A stretch of 28,296 nucleotides of DNA from a virus: the IMG/VR virus record IMGVR_UViG_3300041403_001247, positions 1 to 28,296 of that record, one strand, 5' to 3'. Numbering within the stretch: position 1 is the first letter of the stretch; each line of letters begins with the position of its first letter. The translations under genes and the position numbers were made by a program. This document shows positions 13,663 through 22,282 of this stretch, in pieces. The notes beneath the pieces were generated by a model. That model ran no database searches and was not told where the DNA came from. It saw only the letters and a program-made list of their open reading frames with translations.

Positions 13663-16600
13663 CAGACCTCCTCGACGATTTCGAGGGCGCCAGGCTGGAC
13701 CACTTCGTCGTCTAGCTCGTTACCCAGGACGAACGCCGCAGATACCGCCGAACTGATCCGGCCCTCGAGGAATTCGCGCCGCCTGTCAAGCAAGGCCGAA
13801 CCGGTAAAGCTCGGAAGGCTCGGAAGATAGAGAACTTTCGCCGCCGGCCCATCGAGTCGCCGGACCATGCTCTCCAGGACTAGGGCAGTCCCGCCCCTGC
13901 TCGCCCCCTGCTGGCTGCCGCCTTGATCGATCAACACGTAGTCAGGATCCGAGTCCTCCGCCTCTACCTGGGACATGTCGAAGGGGTCCCAGTTGAGGAC
14001 GGCCCGGCGCTCGGCTGGTGAGTTGACCCGGTGGGTATACTGGCCATCTCGGGTCCGGATGGTCTCGACCTGGGCCGACGTCTCAACCGTCCGACCCCAG
14101 GCGTACTCGTTCCCTAGCGGATAGACCCAATAGAACCCGATCGATCCGATCTCCAGATAGGACTCGGCCGGGGCAGCCATCGCCGCCGCGCCTCCAAAAG
14201 TGAGCCGGACCGCCCCGACATCCGACGACGTCTCGACGAGGATCACCCAGTCGGCCGGGGTGATGTCTACGAAGTCCGGCGCCGCGATGTCCCGATCTGC
14301 TCGGATGGCGACCGCGATCGGGCTGTTGATATCCCAGCGCCCCTCGGTATGATGGACGATCCGCGCCGCCTCGTAGTCTGGGGGCGTGTCGCCCGTGCTG
14401 TAGCCGTGGAGGGTCCCGCCTGCGTACTCGTCGGGCTGGAGGTATAGAGACCCGGCGTAGCCCGTCCCGGGTCGAATGACGCGGCCGATCTGGTCGCTGT
14501 TCAATCCTCGATGGCCCGGCGTGAAAGTTCCGATCACTGTCCACCCAGCGACGTCTCGGGTCTCGATCTGGATCGTCGAGGCATTGCACCCCCGGACGCA
14601 GATCGCGAGGGTCTGGGACTCCTGAAGCTGCCGGCCGGCGTCGCCCCACTGCCACGCGAGAGAGGATCCGTAGTCGATCGCCGTCGACCGCCACGGCACG
14701 CGAGGACCGCGCTCGATGGCATTTTCCGCCCGATAGAGAGGCCGGGGAGCGATCGCCCACTCCTCACCCCTCCAGGACGGCCCACCGCTCGGATCGACGT
14801 CGACAGCGTCGAGGGCATAGGTTCGGCCCGTAAGGTGCCGGCCTCGGAGTTCCGCCTCGGTGACGTGAGGAGAGGCGGCCGAGATATTAAAGCCCCCGAC
14901 AGTCCGATCCCCAAGCTGGACGCTATACCATTTGGAGGTTCCCGTCGTCGCGCCGTTCCCGAATTGTACCGACGGCCCGCCGGTTCCGGTTGTGGTCAGG
15001 GCGGCCCGTGCGATCTCAGTCCATCGCCTCCGGTCGGTCTGGGCCTCCTGAGTGCCGGCCAAAATCTCCCGACCCCAGACGACACCAAAGCCGGTCGACT
15101 CGTCGATCTCCATCCAGATCTCGACGGAGTCAGCAAGAGCCGCATCGTATGCGAAATTCCCGATCACTGCCCCGGACCCCAGATCAAAAACAGCCAGAGC
15201 CCCACCGCCTCCGGTGACCATGAGGAACTTTGTCGAGGTTCGTAGCATCAAAAGCGAGCTTGTCCCCGGGTTCCATCTGGCCCGGACTGCCATATCGGCG
15301 GACGCGGTCAATCCGGTATTGTAGAAGTAGGACCGGCCTCCTCCGGTGGTCGTGATATCGAGCCGGCCGAGGTTGTCGATCGTGTCGGTACCCGCTCCGA
15401 TCTGGGTCCATCCTAACTGGATCGGGACGTCGATCGGCAGATATACCCGGTCGAACCCGCCAGACGCTGCGTCGGTATAGCTCGCCTGAGTGCTCGGCAG
15501 GCTGGCCGTAGTCCATCCGCCAAAGGTCAGGGAGTAGAGGGCATAATCCGGAGTAAGTGCCGGCGCCTGAGCTTGTGAGACCATGACGACCCGGCCCCTC
15601 TGCCAGGTCGCGGAATACTTGAACAGATCCCCACCAGTCGCCCCGGTGAACCTACAACATCCGGTAGCGTCGTCGGGAGCAATCCAGGTCCGGCCCTGGT
15701 CGTAGCTGAAATACGGCCGGACGATATCCGTCTCGGAGGCGTAGATCCAGACGATGCCGGCCGGGTCATAGGCCGACGCGGTATCGGTCGCACCGACCAC
15801 CGACCAGAGCGGATCGATCTCGTCCTGGGTGACATCAGCGATCGAGAAATAAGAGGAAGCAAGCCGCAACGATCGCAGGTGAGGTGTTGCCCCGACATTG
15901 ATCAAGACGATAAAGCCCTCGCCCGTCGCGCATACGTCCGGCATGGTCCCGGGTAGCTCGGTCACGAACTGGAGAGAGACGCCCATATCGGCCGATCCGA
16001 ACTGGATTAGGTTCGTTCCTTCCTGGGCTATGAGAAGGACTTGGCCGCGATTGTATGCCGCGCGCATCCGGGTCGGGGATCCGATCGTCCGGCTGCTGAT
16101 CTTGTCCCCGCCGAAATTCCAGGTCGATCCGTTATCGTCGGAGTACCAGAGGCGGAGGAACCCCGCGATCGACTCGTATAGGTGGATCCGGCCGCTCGTC
16201 AGGGTCACGAGGCAGGGCGCGCGCTGGGAGAAGCTCGTCCCGTAGGTCTCGACCGTGATCGGGCTCGACCATGCGTAGCCGTCCGGGGTCGACCGATAGA
16301 CGCGCGTCTCGTAGACGCCACCGATCCGGGCCTCTGCGACCGCGATCAGTGTTCCGTCTGTTGCCGTGGTTATATCTGCATTCTCGATGAAGTCGCCCGA
16401 TCCGGAGTCGTCAAAGGCGATCGGCTGGAGGCTGGAGACGGTCAGGGGCGGATCCCATCCATGCCAGGCCGAGTCACCGACCGGGGCGGGATCTAGTCGC
16501 GAGATGTACGTCGCGCCCTGATACACTGCCTCCCCTGCCGGACTGATCAGACCGGGGACGCCTGGATCCTGGACCCGGATCCGGACGCCATTCGAGGGGG

Positions 16601-16763
16601 TACCGTAGGACGTAATCGCGGTCTTCGTCGCCTGCTGGGCGACTGGCTGATCGGCATTCGGTCCCGCCTCGCTATAGCCGGACGACTGATCGGGCCAGAA
16701 ACTCACGTCATAGACCGGGAGCCCGATCCCCTGCTGTCGTGTCGTACTGAATTCGCTACCCAT
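13662..16763 (-). CDS. Large tail protein with Asp-box (sialidase-like) repeats, 1033 aa
   Basis: The largest gene and a probable tail-tip or fibre protein contacting the host. Two clear Asp-boxes (S-x-D-x-G-x-T-W): SDDNGSTW at about 208-215 and SYDQGRTW at about 353-360, with degenerate copies nearby, indicating a beta-propeller. A jelly-roll-like region follows at about 500-650. No sialidase catalytic set is evident, so binding is more likely than hydrolysis. The start at 16763 is chosen because AGGAGG lies 7 nt upstream. An in-frame ATG at 16862 would overlap the tape-measure gene by over 100 nt and adds a Gly/Ser-rich tail. Confidence 0.7.
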   Translation of the reverse strand: MGSEFSTTRQQGIGLPVYDVSFWPDQSSGYSEAGPNADQPVAQQATKTAITSYGTPSNGVRIRVQDPGVPGLISPAGEAVYQGATYISRLDPAPVGDSAWHGWDPPLTVSSLQPIAFDDSGSGDFIENADITTATDGTLIAVAEARIGGVYETRVYRSTPDGYAWSSPITVETYGTSFSQRAPCLVTLTSGRIHLYESIAGFLRLWYSDDNGSTWNFGGDKISSRTIGSPTRMRAAYNRGQVLLIAQEGTNLIQFGSADMGVSLQFVTELPGTMPDVCATGEGFIVLINVGATPHLRSLRLASSYFSIADVTQDEIDPLWSVVGATDTASAYDPAGIVWIYASETDIVRPYFSYDQGRTWIAPDDATGCCRFTGATGGDLFKYSATWQRGRVVMVSQAQAPALTPDYALYSLTFGGWTTASLPSTQASYTDAASGGFDRVYLPIDVPIQLGWTQIGAGTDTIDNLGRLDITTTGGGRSYFYNTGLTASADMAVRARWNPGTSSLLMLRTSTKFLMVTGGGGALAVFDLGSGAVIGNFAYDAALADSVEIWMEIDESTGFGVVWGREILAGTQEAQTDRRRWTEIARAALTTTGTGGPSVQFGNGATTGTSKWYSVQLGDRTVGGFNISAASPHVTEAELRGRHLTGRTYALDAVDVDPSGGPSWRGEEWAIAPRPLYRAENAIERGPRVPWRSTAIDYGSSLAWQWGDAGRQLQESQTLAICVRGCNASTIQIETRDVAGWTVIGTFTPGHRGLNSDQIGRVIRPGTGYAGSLYLQPDEYAGGTLHGYSTGDTPPDYEAARIVHHTEGRWDINSPIAVAIRADRDIAAPDFVDITPADWVILVETSSDVGAVRLTFGGAAAMAAPAESYLEIGSIGFYWVYPLGNEYAWGRTVETSAQVETIRTRDGQYTHRVNSPAERRAVLNWDPFDMSQVEAEDSDPDYVLIDQGGSQQGASRGGTALVLESMVRRLDGPAAKVLYLPSLPSFTGSALLDRRREFLEGRISSAVSAAFVLGNELDDEVVQPGALEIVEEV

Positions 16764-18642
16764 TGCGCCGCCTCCTGCGTGCCTTGCTATCCCGGAGAGG
16801 AGACCCGCGCCGCCTCTGACTGTCCCGGAGTTGTTCGTCGAAGACCCGGCCCCGGTACTCATTCACGACGACCAGAGGAGCCGCCGAGACGTCCCGCCCT
16901 CGTTCCGTCCTGACCTGCTCCGGAGTCGATACGGCGCGACTAGAGGCGCCGGCCGACGTTGGGGCCGCCTGACCTGACGCGCTCGCCAGGGCGGCGATCT
17001 GAGCCCCGATCGTGCCGAGGGCTGTAGCGGCCGCGATAGGTCCGACGAAAGGGCCGCCGTCTGCGAAAGCTCGGGCCACTGCCACCGCCTGGTATGCGAT
17101 CGTCTCAAGGAGCTTCGCCGCCGCGATGGCGTCCGAGCTTGCCCCCGCCGCCTCTGCGATGTCCATGAATCCGCCCGTGACGGTCTCGGAGAACTTGATC
17201 GCATTGTCTCGGCGCTTTTCGTTCTGGGCCTCTCTGTCGGCCATCTCCTTCGCTCTGATGTCCCGGCGCTTCTCTGCCGCGACCCGCTCGATCTCGGTCT
17301 CCCGGAAGGCCAGATCCTGGGCCAGTTGGATCTGAATCTCCCCCGCTCTGATGGCCAGTTCCTGGGCCTCTGAGGCTGCGAGGAATCCGGCCCGGACGTC
17401 AAGCCGGAGACCGGCCGTAGCCTCTCTGAGGGCCTGCATCTGGCCCCGTATGCGATCGATCTCGGTGTCCCCGCTCGCCTCCTGCCGCTTCTGGATCTCC
17501 CGCTCCATCGCGTCGACCAGATCGAGCCGGCTCTGGGCCTGCTCTCGGGCCTGGTCCCGGATCGCCGCGCTCAGCTTCCGGCGTGACTCGGCCACCTTCG
17601 AGATCGCCGCCGCGTGCTTCTCCGCCGCCTCTGCTGCCTCTTTGTGGGCTTTATTGTTGGCGATCGTGTTATCGAGTAGCCGCCGGCCGCTCTCTCGGGT
17701 GCTCTCCATAGCAGGGGCCAGACTATCCGACAGGCCCCCGACCGCATAGTCGACCGCCCCGTCGATTAGGTCGGTGAGACCTTGATCGAGGCTGTCGAGG
17801 GTCCCGGTCACCGCGTGGATCGTGCTGGTCAGGACGTTACCCTCCCCCAGTACCATCTCGGCCAGTGTCGCGATCCCGTTATAGATCGTCTTTAAACCTT
17901 GCAAAAACAGATAGGGGGCGGCCATCATGGACCGCGCGAAGAAGTTCGCCGCCTTCTTAATTATGCCGGTGAAACTCATGTAACCGGCCGGCAGTTGATT
18001 AAGCAGGTCAAAAGCAGACTGAACGATCCCCGCCGTGATCTCGGTCGCGTATTGAATTTGAGGGCCGAAATCCTGGGCGATCCGGATCCCGATCTCCCTG
18101 AACATCACCCCGACAAGCTCTAGCGTTGCGTGCATGTCTTTCGACGCTTGGATCGCCTGCTCGTTCCCCTCTCTCTGGAGGCCCAAGATCCCGACGTATT
18201 TCGCGTTCGCCTTGGTTAATTCCTGGACCTGATGGACCGCCGCCGCGATCCCGATCACCGTCGCGCCTGCCGCGATTAGCCCCGCAGTCAGGGCAGCAAG
18301 GGCAGCCGCCGCCGCGATGGCGTGGGGACCCATCATAGCTACCGATTTACCCAGGCCGCCGAATAGCTCGATCCCGTCCTCGATGTCGCCCATAAACGAG
18401 CCGAGAAGGGCGTTACCGCTCCGGAATGCGTGCTCGTAGTTCTTTTGGAGATTGTTCGCCAGGTCGGACGCTCTCCGCCTGCTGGCTCGCTCGACCTGGG
18501 CCGCCAGTCGGTCGCCCCGTCTCCAGGCCTTCCCCGCCTGCTTGACGGCCTCCTCGATCGCGTCCTCGGTCATCCCGGGGATCCTCTGGAGGCGCTGCCT
18601 CATCTTCTCGACTCTGACGTCAATCTCGATCGAAACGGCCAT
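16756..18642 (-). CDS. Tail tape measure protein, 628 aa
   Basis: Sets tail length and is ejected during DNA entry. Alpha-helical throughout, with a central hydrophobic Ala-rich segment (about 107-137), a long coiled coil (about 330-490) and an Ala/Ser-rich then Arg-rich C-terminus. At roughly 1.5 angstroms per residue it would give a tail near 90-95 nm, small for the group. It is located after the tail chaperones as usual, with one connector-like gene between. The start overlaps the previous stop (TAATG). Confidence 0.8.
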   Translation of the reverse strand: MAVSIEIDVRVEKMRQRLQRIPGMTEDAIEEAVKQAGKAWRRGDRLAAQVERASRRRASDLANNLQKNYEHAFRSGNALLGSFMGDIEDGIELFGGLGKSVAMMGPHAIAAAAALAALTAGLIAAGATVIGIAAAVHQVQELTKANAKYVGILGLQREGNEQAIQASKDMHATLELVGVMFREIGIRIAQDFGPQIQYATEITAGIVQSAFDLLNQLPAGYMSFTGIIKKAANFFARSMMAAPYLFLQGLKTIYNGIATLAEMVLGEGNVLTSTIHAVTGTLDSLDQGLTDLIDGAVDYAVGGLSDSLAPAMESTRESGRRLLDNTIANNKAHKEAAEAAEKHAAAISKVAESRRKLSAAIRDQAREQAQSRLDLVDAMEREIQKRQEASGDTEIDRIRGQMQALREATAGLRLDVRAGFLAASEAQELAIRAGEIQIQLAQDLAFRETEIERVAAEKRRDIRAKEMADREAQNEKRRDNAIKFSETVTGGFMDIAEAAGASSDAIAAAKLLETIAYQAVAVARAFADGGPFVGPIAAATALGTIGAQIAALASASGQAAPTSAGASSRAVSTPEQVRTERGRDVSAAPLVVVNEYRGRVFDEQLRDSQRRRGSPLRDSKARRRRRNG

Positions 18643-19256
18643 TACTCACCATCCGCGAAGGTATCTAAAAATTGTTGACGAAGGATCGGCTCTATCACCG
18701 GTTCGATCCGGTTTTTGGCGCTGTCCTTCTCTGGCCAGCGAACGAGGAGCCACATCGCAGCCCCTTGTTTGTGGGCTTTGGACCCAATCTTTTTTAGCTC
18801 AGCGGCCAAAACCATCGACCGCCGCCAGCGTTTCTGTGGATCCTGGATCGGGTCTTTTCGCCCTTCCATCGTGAAATATTCGCCCATAAACGGAGTTAGC
18901 GAGGCGTCCCAGTTTTTGAGCGTCTGGGTCTTCCCCTCCAGGTGATCCCAGTACCACGCCGGATGCTTTTTGAAAGCGATCTGAGGCGACCGGATATATC
19001 TTACTTTAGTCGCCACGATGACCCGCGCTCGGATGGTTCCGGAGAGGTCGATCTCGGCGTGCCACTTGACCGAGTCGCGCGCCTGGCCGGTCTTGATCGG
19101 CATCAGGTCCCGGGCCTGATTCCCTAGCCGGTCGGCCTCCGACTGCATCAGGTCGAGGATCTGGGTCGTGCTCTGGTCTAGCCCATCGCGGATCTGGCGC
19201 ATCAGGTCGTCCGTGATGTCCATCTCGAATCCGTTATGAGTTAGCTTTGTTCCCAT
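18642..19256 (-). CDS. HK97 gp10-like tail completion protein candidate, 204 aa
   Basis: The segment LGNQARDLMPIKTGQARDSVKW (about residues 44-65) matches the hallmark of the gp10-like family (aromatic/proline, then K/D-T-G-x-x-R-x-S). The position is unusual: between the frameshifted chaperone and the tape measure, rather than before the tail tube. The start overlaps the end of the -1 frame chaperone by 16 nt. AAGGAG is about 11 nt upstream, a little far. Confidence 0.5.
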   Translation of the reverse strand: MGTKLTHNGFEMDITDDLMRQIRDGLDQSTTQILDLMQSEADRLGNQARDLMPIKTGQARDSVKWHAEIDLSGTIRARVIVATKVRYIRSPQIAFKKHPAWYWDHLEGKTQTLKNWDASLTPFMGEYFTMEGRKDPIQDPQKRWRRSMVLAAELKKIGSKAHKQGAAMWLLVRWPEKDSAKNRIEPVIEPILRQQFLDTFADGE

Positions 19257-19761
19257 CTTTTCGCGCGCTCCTTGGCTTCCTCTGCTTTGATTCGGTAGAG
19301 GGCCAGGAGGATCAGCCTCTGCTCTCTGTCCAATGTGCCGAACCAGCCGGGGGGCTGGCGATAGTCGTGTTCTATCCTGGCAACATGCAGAGCCAGAGGC
19401 TCCGCGCTTAGTCCTTTTTTACCTCTTCGACCTCTGATTCTGTAGGTAACTGGCCGAGGATCGCGACGGTAGCCTCTCCGCCTGCTCGGGCGGCGCCCTC
19501 CATCGCCTCGGTCCCACTCATGCCCCCGCGTATCAACTGAGCGACGACGAAATCGAACATCTCCCGCCCGGTTTCGTAGAGGTCGCCATAGTTGATCTTG
19601 ATTCCGGCCTTCCTCGCTAGAGCAGGGGCGCAGACGGCAAGAGCCGCCCCGCCCGCGAACTCTGGCGAGTTTTCGAGCATTCTCACGATGGAGAGCGCCG
19701 TCGATGGCGAGGCCGGGGCCTTGATCTTGATTCGCTCGGGTCCTAGTTCGATCGTCTGCAT
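19241..19761 (-). CDS. Tail assembly chaperone GT fusion, made by -1 frameshift, 173 aa
   Basis: Ribosomes that slip at A-AAA-AAG (minus strand, 19420-19414) leave the G frame after residue 116 and read a further 57 residues to the stop at 19241. The T part contains the W-F-G and LYRIKAEEAKERAKRW helical pattern usual for siphovirus T extensions, which bind tail tube and tape measure. No start codon or ribosome site of its own is seen for this frame, so frameshifting is the only sensible route. Confidence 0.85.
19387..19420 (-). promoter_or_regulatory. Programmed -1 frameshift signal
   Basis: Slippery heptamer A-AAA-AAG (19420-19414) in the correct phase, then an 8-nt spacer, then a hairpin with an 8-bp stem including one G-U pair (GCGGAGCC, loop TCT, GGCTCTGC; 19405-19387). 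The G-frame TAA falls within the spacer. These are the classic elements of a dnaX-type site. Confidence 0.85.
19408..19761 (-). CDS. Tail assembly chaperone G, 117 aa
   Basis: Coats the tape measure protein and helps tail tube assembly. It is identified by place (between major tail protein and tape measure), length and the frameshift signal at its 3' end. AGGAGG lies 4 nt before the ATG. The acidic C-terminus (ESEVEEVKKD) contains the slippery lysine codons. It is made in excess over the GT fusion. Confidence 0.85.
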   Translation of the reverse strand: MQTIELGPERIKIKAPASPSTALSIVRMLENSPEFAGGAALAVCAPALARKAGIKINYGDLYETGREMFDFVVAQLIRGGMSGTEAMEGAARAGGEATVAILGQLPTESEVEEVKKD

Positions 19762-19781
19762 TTGTCCTCCTAAATGCGTGA

Positions 19782-20309
19782 TCAGCTTAGTGTAATATCG
19801 CCGGTGACGTCGCCGTAGCAGGTCACCTCTACGGTCCAGGTCCCGGGCTCCTCAATGGCAGCCGTCGCCAGACCGACGCAACGGGTGAAGGTCAGGGTAT
19901 GATCTGTTGCTTCCCCGATGTCGCTACCCTCAAGGTCGATCGTGATGTCGACCCCAAAGACGTCGCCGCCTCCGAAACTTACCGGGATCGTCGAAGTCGC
20001 CGCAGCCCAGGCGCCGGCCCGGTTAAAGACATCCCACGGGCTCACCTCTGTATTGCCCTCGGCGTCGACGGTGCCGCTGTAGTTGGCCAGGTGAAAGGTC
20101 AGGGAGAAAGTGATCTCGTTCCGATCTGAGTGTCGGACGGTCGCCTTACCGTCGCGCGTCTTATATGCCACGACGTTCCTAAGTTTTCGGTTCATATTGG
20201 AGATCGAGACCGACCCGTTGAACATGCCGAAAGATTGAGAGAGGGCGGCCCCGTCCGCGATAGTGACGGAGCAATCGTAACGATGCTTGATGACTGAACC
20301 GGTGGCCAT
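19782..20309 (-). CDS. Major tail tube protein, 175 aa
   Basis: Beta-sandwich tail tube subunit. Beta-rich sequence with the expected size, located directly upstream of the chaperone genes and after the tail terminator candidate. The central part (WDVFNRAGAWAAATSTIPVS) and a C-terminal strand run (GTWTVEVTCYGDV) suit the family. Start supported by AGGAG 7 nt upstream. No Ig-like extra domain. Confidence 0.75.
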   Translation of the reverse strand: MATGSVIKHRYDCSVTIADGAALSQSFGMFNGSVSISNMNRKLRNVVAYKTRDGKATVRHSDRNEITFSLTFHLANYSGTVDAEGNTEVSPWDVFNRAGAWAAATSTIPVSFGGGDVFGVDITIDLEGSDIGEATDHTLTFTRCVGLATAAIEEPGTWTVEVTCYGDVTGDITLS

Positions 20310-20319
20310 GACTGGTCTC

Positions 20320-20781
20320 CTATGGTAACTGAGTGTGGAAGGTGGCGAGCACGCGGACAGATCCCCGCGCGTCGAAGTTATCGCCCAGAACGCATCGAGC
20401 GGACTGGACGGCTAACCGGACGGGCTCGCCGACCGGAACGGACATAAGAAAGCCGATTATCTCGTCCTGGAGGTTCAGCGTCGTTATGTACGCCTCGTGT
20501 GCGTCGTCCATCTGGAGGAACGCGAACCAGGTGATCTCAAGCTCGGCTGTCGTGAAAGGTTGGGGGGTCCCCTGTAATCGTCGGGACTTGCTGCCCTGAT
20601 CGTGATCGGTAAAGGTCGATCCCGCATAGCGGACAGAAAATGACCGGTGACGATAAAGCCCGGACATCCCCGTATCCTGCTGGGATAGCTCAGCCGGCCA
20701 GGGTTGATATTGCCAGTCGCCGCCTGTCTGGATCAGGGTCGCCACTGCGTCGAGCATTGCGCCGGTTCGAACGGTTAACAT
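20320..20781 (-). CDS. Tail terminator/neck protein candidate, 153 aa
   Basis: The length and position before the tail tube gene match tail terminator proteins that cap the tube and join it to the head. Mixed alpha/beta: an N-terminal helix (LDAVATLIQ), then strands. The ATG follows the upstream stop by 2 nt with a weak Shine-Dalgarno, so coupling is likely. A second ATG (residue 9) is possible. Confidence 0.55.
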   Translation of the reverse strand: MLTVRTGAMLDAVATLIQTGGDWQYQPWPAELSQQDTGMSGLYRHRSFSVRYAGSTFTDHDQGSKSRRLQGTPQPFTTAELEITWFAFLQMDDAHEAYITTLNLQDEIIGFLMSVPVGEPVRLAVQSARCVLGDNFDARGSVRVLATFHTQLP

Positions 20782-20783
20782 CG

Positions 20784-21551
20784 TTAATACTTCCGGGACG
20801 GCGTCGAGCCGAGCCAGAGGATCCCGACGGCCGCGCGCTGCTCGTCGACGTCTCCATCATCGTCCAGGTCATACCGGAGAGAGATCCGACCGAATGACGA
20901 CTCGAACTGCTGCCGATACATCTCGGCCCGCTCTTGAAGTTGGGGCGCGCCTCGGATGGCTAGCGCCTCGTGAATCAGGGCCAGAGCCAGAGCGATCTCC
21001 GGCTCTCTCAAGCTCGCCGAGTCAATGATCAGCCAGGGACGACGCCCCGCCTGTAAAAGTCTGTGCTGGATCGTTAGCCAGGCCTCTTGCCTCCAGGGCT
21101 CCATCGTAGCCTCTCGGGTGATAGCCCCGGCAGAGGTCCGATCGAGGTAGGGGCAGCGACGATAGAGATCCGCGTCGGTCACCACCGAATAAGCGACCCG
21201 CCGGCAGAGAGCCGCGTCGTGGTCGAAAATGTGAGCGTGCTCGTCGAGGTTATGCCCGTGGCCGTGGGTGAAATCGACCGACCACACGACCCGCCAGCCG
21301 TATCCCTTGGCCTGGTCTGTAGTGACCGCCGCCGGGATCGTATACTGGGGAATGTCCCCGACGATGGTAGCCGCCGCCGCGTCGACGACGATCTCCCCGG
21401 CCGCATTGCAGACCGTGACCGTCGCGGCCGTCGGGGTGACGAGTGATCCGCCTGAGTACACCGGACAGAAGAGCGTTGAGTCCCGATCGTGCTCGATCAG
21501 GATGACAGGTAGCTCGAAGCGTGCGGAGTAGTCGGGGGCGGATACGGTCAT
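20784..21551 (-). CDS. Head-tail connector candidate with His cluster and acidic DxDxDG loop, 255 aa
   Basis: The C-terminal half (about 120-225) is helical and resembles head-tail adaptors, with an early PYLDRTSAGA region. The N-terminal 90 residues are beta-rich, like a small Ig or fibre-base domain. Between them is a His cluster (H96, H98, H100, H105, H107, H111). Near the C-terminus is a Ca-loop-like segment (D228, D230, D232, G233, V235, D236) lacking the usual acidic position 12. GAGGAGG lies 9 nt upstream of the ATG. It lies between the capsid genes and the tail terminator. Confidence 0.55.
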   Translation of the reverse strand: MTVSAPDYSARFELPVILIEHDRDSTLFCPVYSGGSLVTPTAATVTVCNAAGEIVVDAAAATIVGDIPQYTIPAAVTTDQAKGYGWRVVWSVDFTHGHGHNLDEHAHIFDHDAALCRRVAYSVVTDADLYRRCPYLDRTSAGAITREATMEPWRQEAWLTIQHRLLQAGRRPWLIIDSASLREPEIALALALIHEALAIRGAPQLQERAEMYRQQFESSFGRISLRYDLDDDGDVDEQRAAVGILWLGSTPSRKY

Positions 21552-21554
21552 CGG

Positions 21555-22211
21555 CTAGGCCTCCTCGGGGGTGTCGTACTCGTCGGGGGCTGGCTCCGCC
21601 TCGCCTCTGACGCCATCGAGGGCAGCCCTCACGACGTCCAGATCTGCGGCCAGTCTCTCGACCACTGCCGCCCGGCTGCCTCGGTACTGCTCCGGAAGGC
21701 TCGCCGCCATCTCGCCCGCGCTGTCGATGGCCTGGACGAGTGACCGCTCCAAGATCTCCAGGGCGTCAAGCTGGGGCGCCTCGATGATGCCGCGATCGAC
21801 CAGCGAGGCCAGCCAGTCGCAAAAGCCGCTCTCGTCGAATGTGACGTGGTTCGATCCGCTGTAGGCGGTCGTCCATCGGTCGACGTACATCCCAGGGCCT
21901 ACCCGCTTCATATACGACTGGAAGTCGGGGGCGTCGATCCCCCAGTCCAAGATCTGCCGGCCACGTTCTGCGGCCCAAGTCCGGAAGGCTGAGAGGTCCC
22001 AGCGCTTGCCGACCTTTCGGATCAGGTTCACCCCCGGGATCAGTCGCTGCCGACCGAGTCGAGGAACGAGCCGACCCCCTCGGACCTGCCACGACATCCG
22101 GTGATGGGTGAACAGGAACATCGCCGCCCCGTCAAGCTTGGGCGGTTTAGGGCCTGGGGCGCTCACCTCCTCAGGTGCTGCGTATGCGCTCGCTGGAGCT
22201 ACTTTGGCCAT
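21555..22211 (-). CDS. Hypothetical head-region protein, 218 aa
   Basis: Between major capsid and connector genes, so probably a head or completion protein. The N-terminus is Ala/Pro-rich and flexible. A central Trp/Arg-rich globular part (about 40-140) is followed by a helical acidic C-terminus. No recognised family. The ATG at 22211 is chosen because AGGAGG lies 7 nt before it; an in-frame start 8 codons upstream lacks one. Confidence 0.6.
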   Translation of the reverse strand: MAKVAPASAYAAPEEVSAPGPKPPKLDGAAMFLFTHHRMSWQVRGGRLVPRLGRQRLIPGVNLIRKVGKRWDLSAFRTWAAERGRQILDWGIDAPDFQSYMKRVGPGMYVDRWTTAYSGSNHVTFDESGFCDWLASLVDRGIIEAPQLDALEILERSLVQAIDSAGEMAASLPEQYRGSRAAVVERLAADLDVVRAALDGVRGEAEPAPDEYDTPEEA

Positions 22212-22245
22212 CGGGGGTCCTCCTGGGTGGGGCAAGGGGTGAGGA

Positions 22246-22268
22246 CCCCGGAGATCGGCTCTCCGGGG
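22246..22268 (-). terminator. Strong hairpin downstream of the capsid gene (attenuator or processing site)
   Basis: Perfect 9-bp stem (CCCCGGAGA/TCTCCGGGG) with a 5-nt loop, about 15 nt past the capsid stop. No T-run follows on either strand, so it is probably a partial terminator or an mRNA-stabilising structure that keeps capsid expression above that of downstream genes. Confidence 0.5.
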
Positions 22269-22282
22269 CCTCTGGCGCGCTA

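Noticed and set aside
14083-15245. Long alternative reading frames within the large tail gene
   Set aside because: Arg/Pro-rich composition, no ribosome sites, opposite or shifted frame to a clearly protein-like sequence.
16764-16862. Longer start for the Asp-box tail protein at 16862
   Set aside because: It overlaps the tape-measure gene by over 100 nt and lacks a ribosome site, whereas 16763 has AGGAGG at 7 nt.
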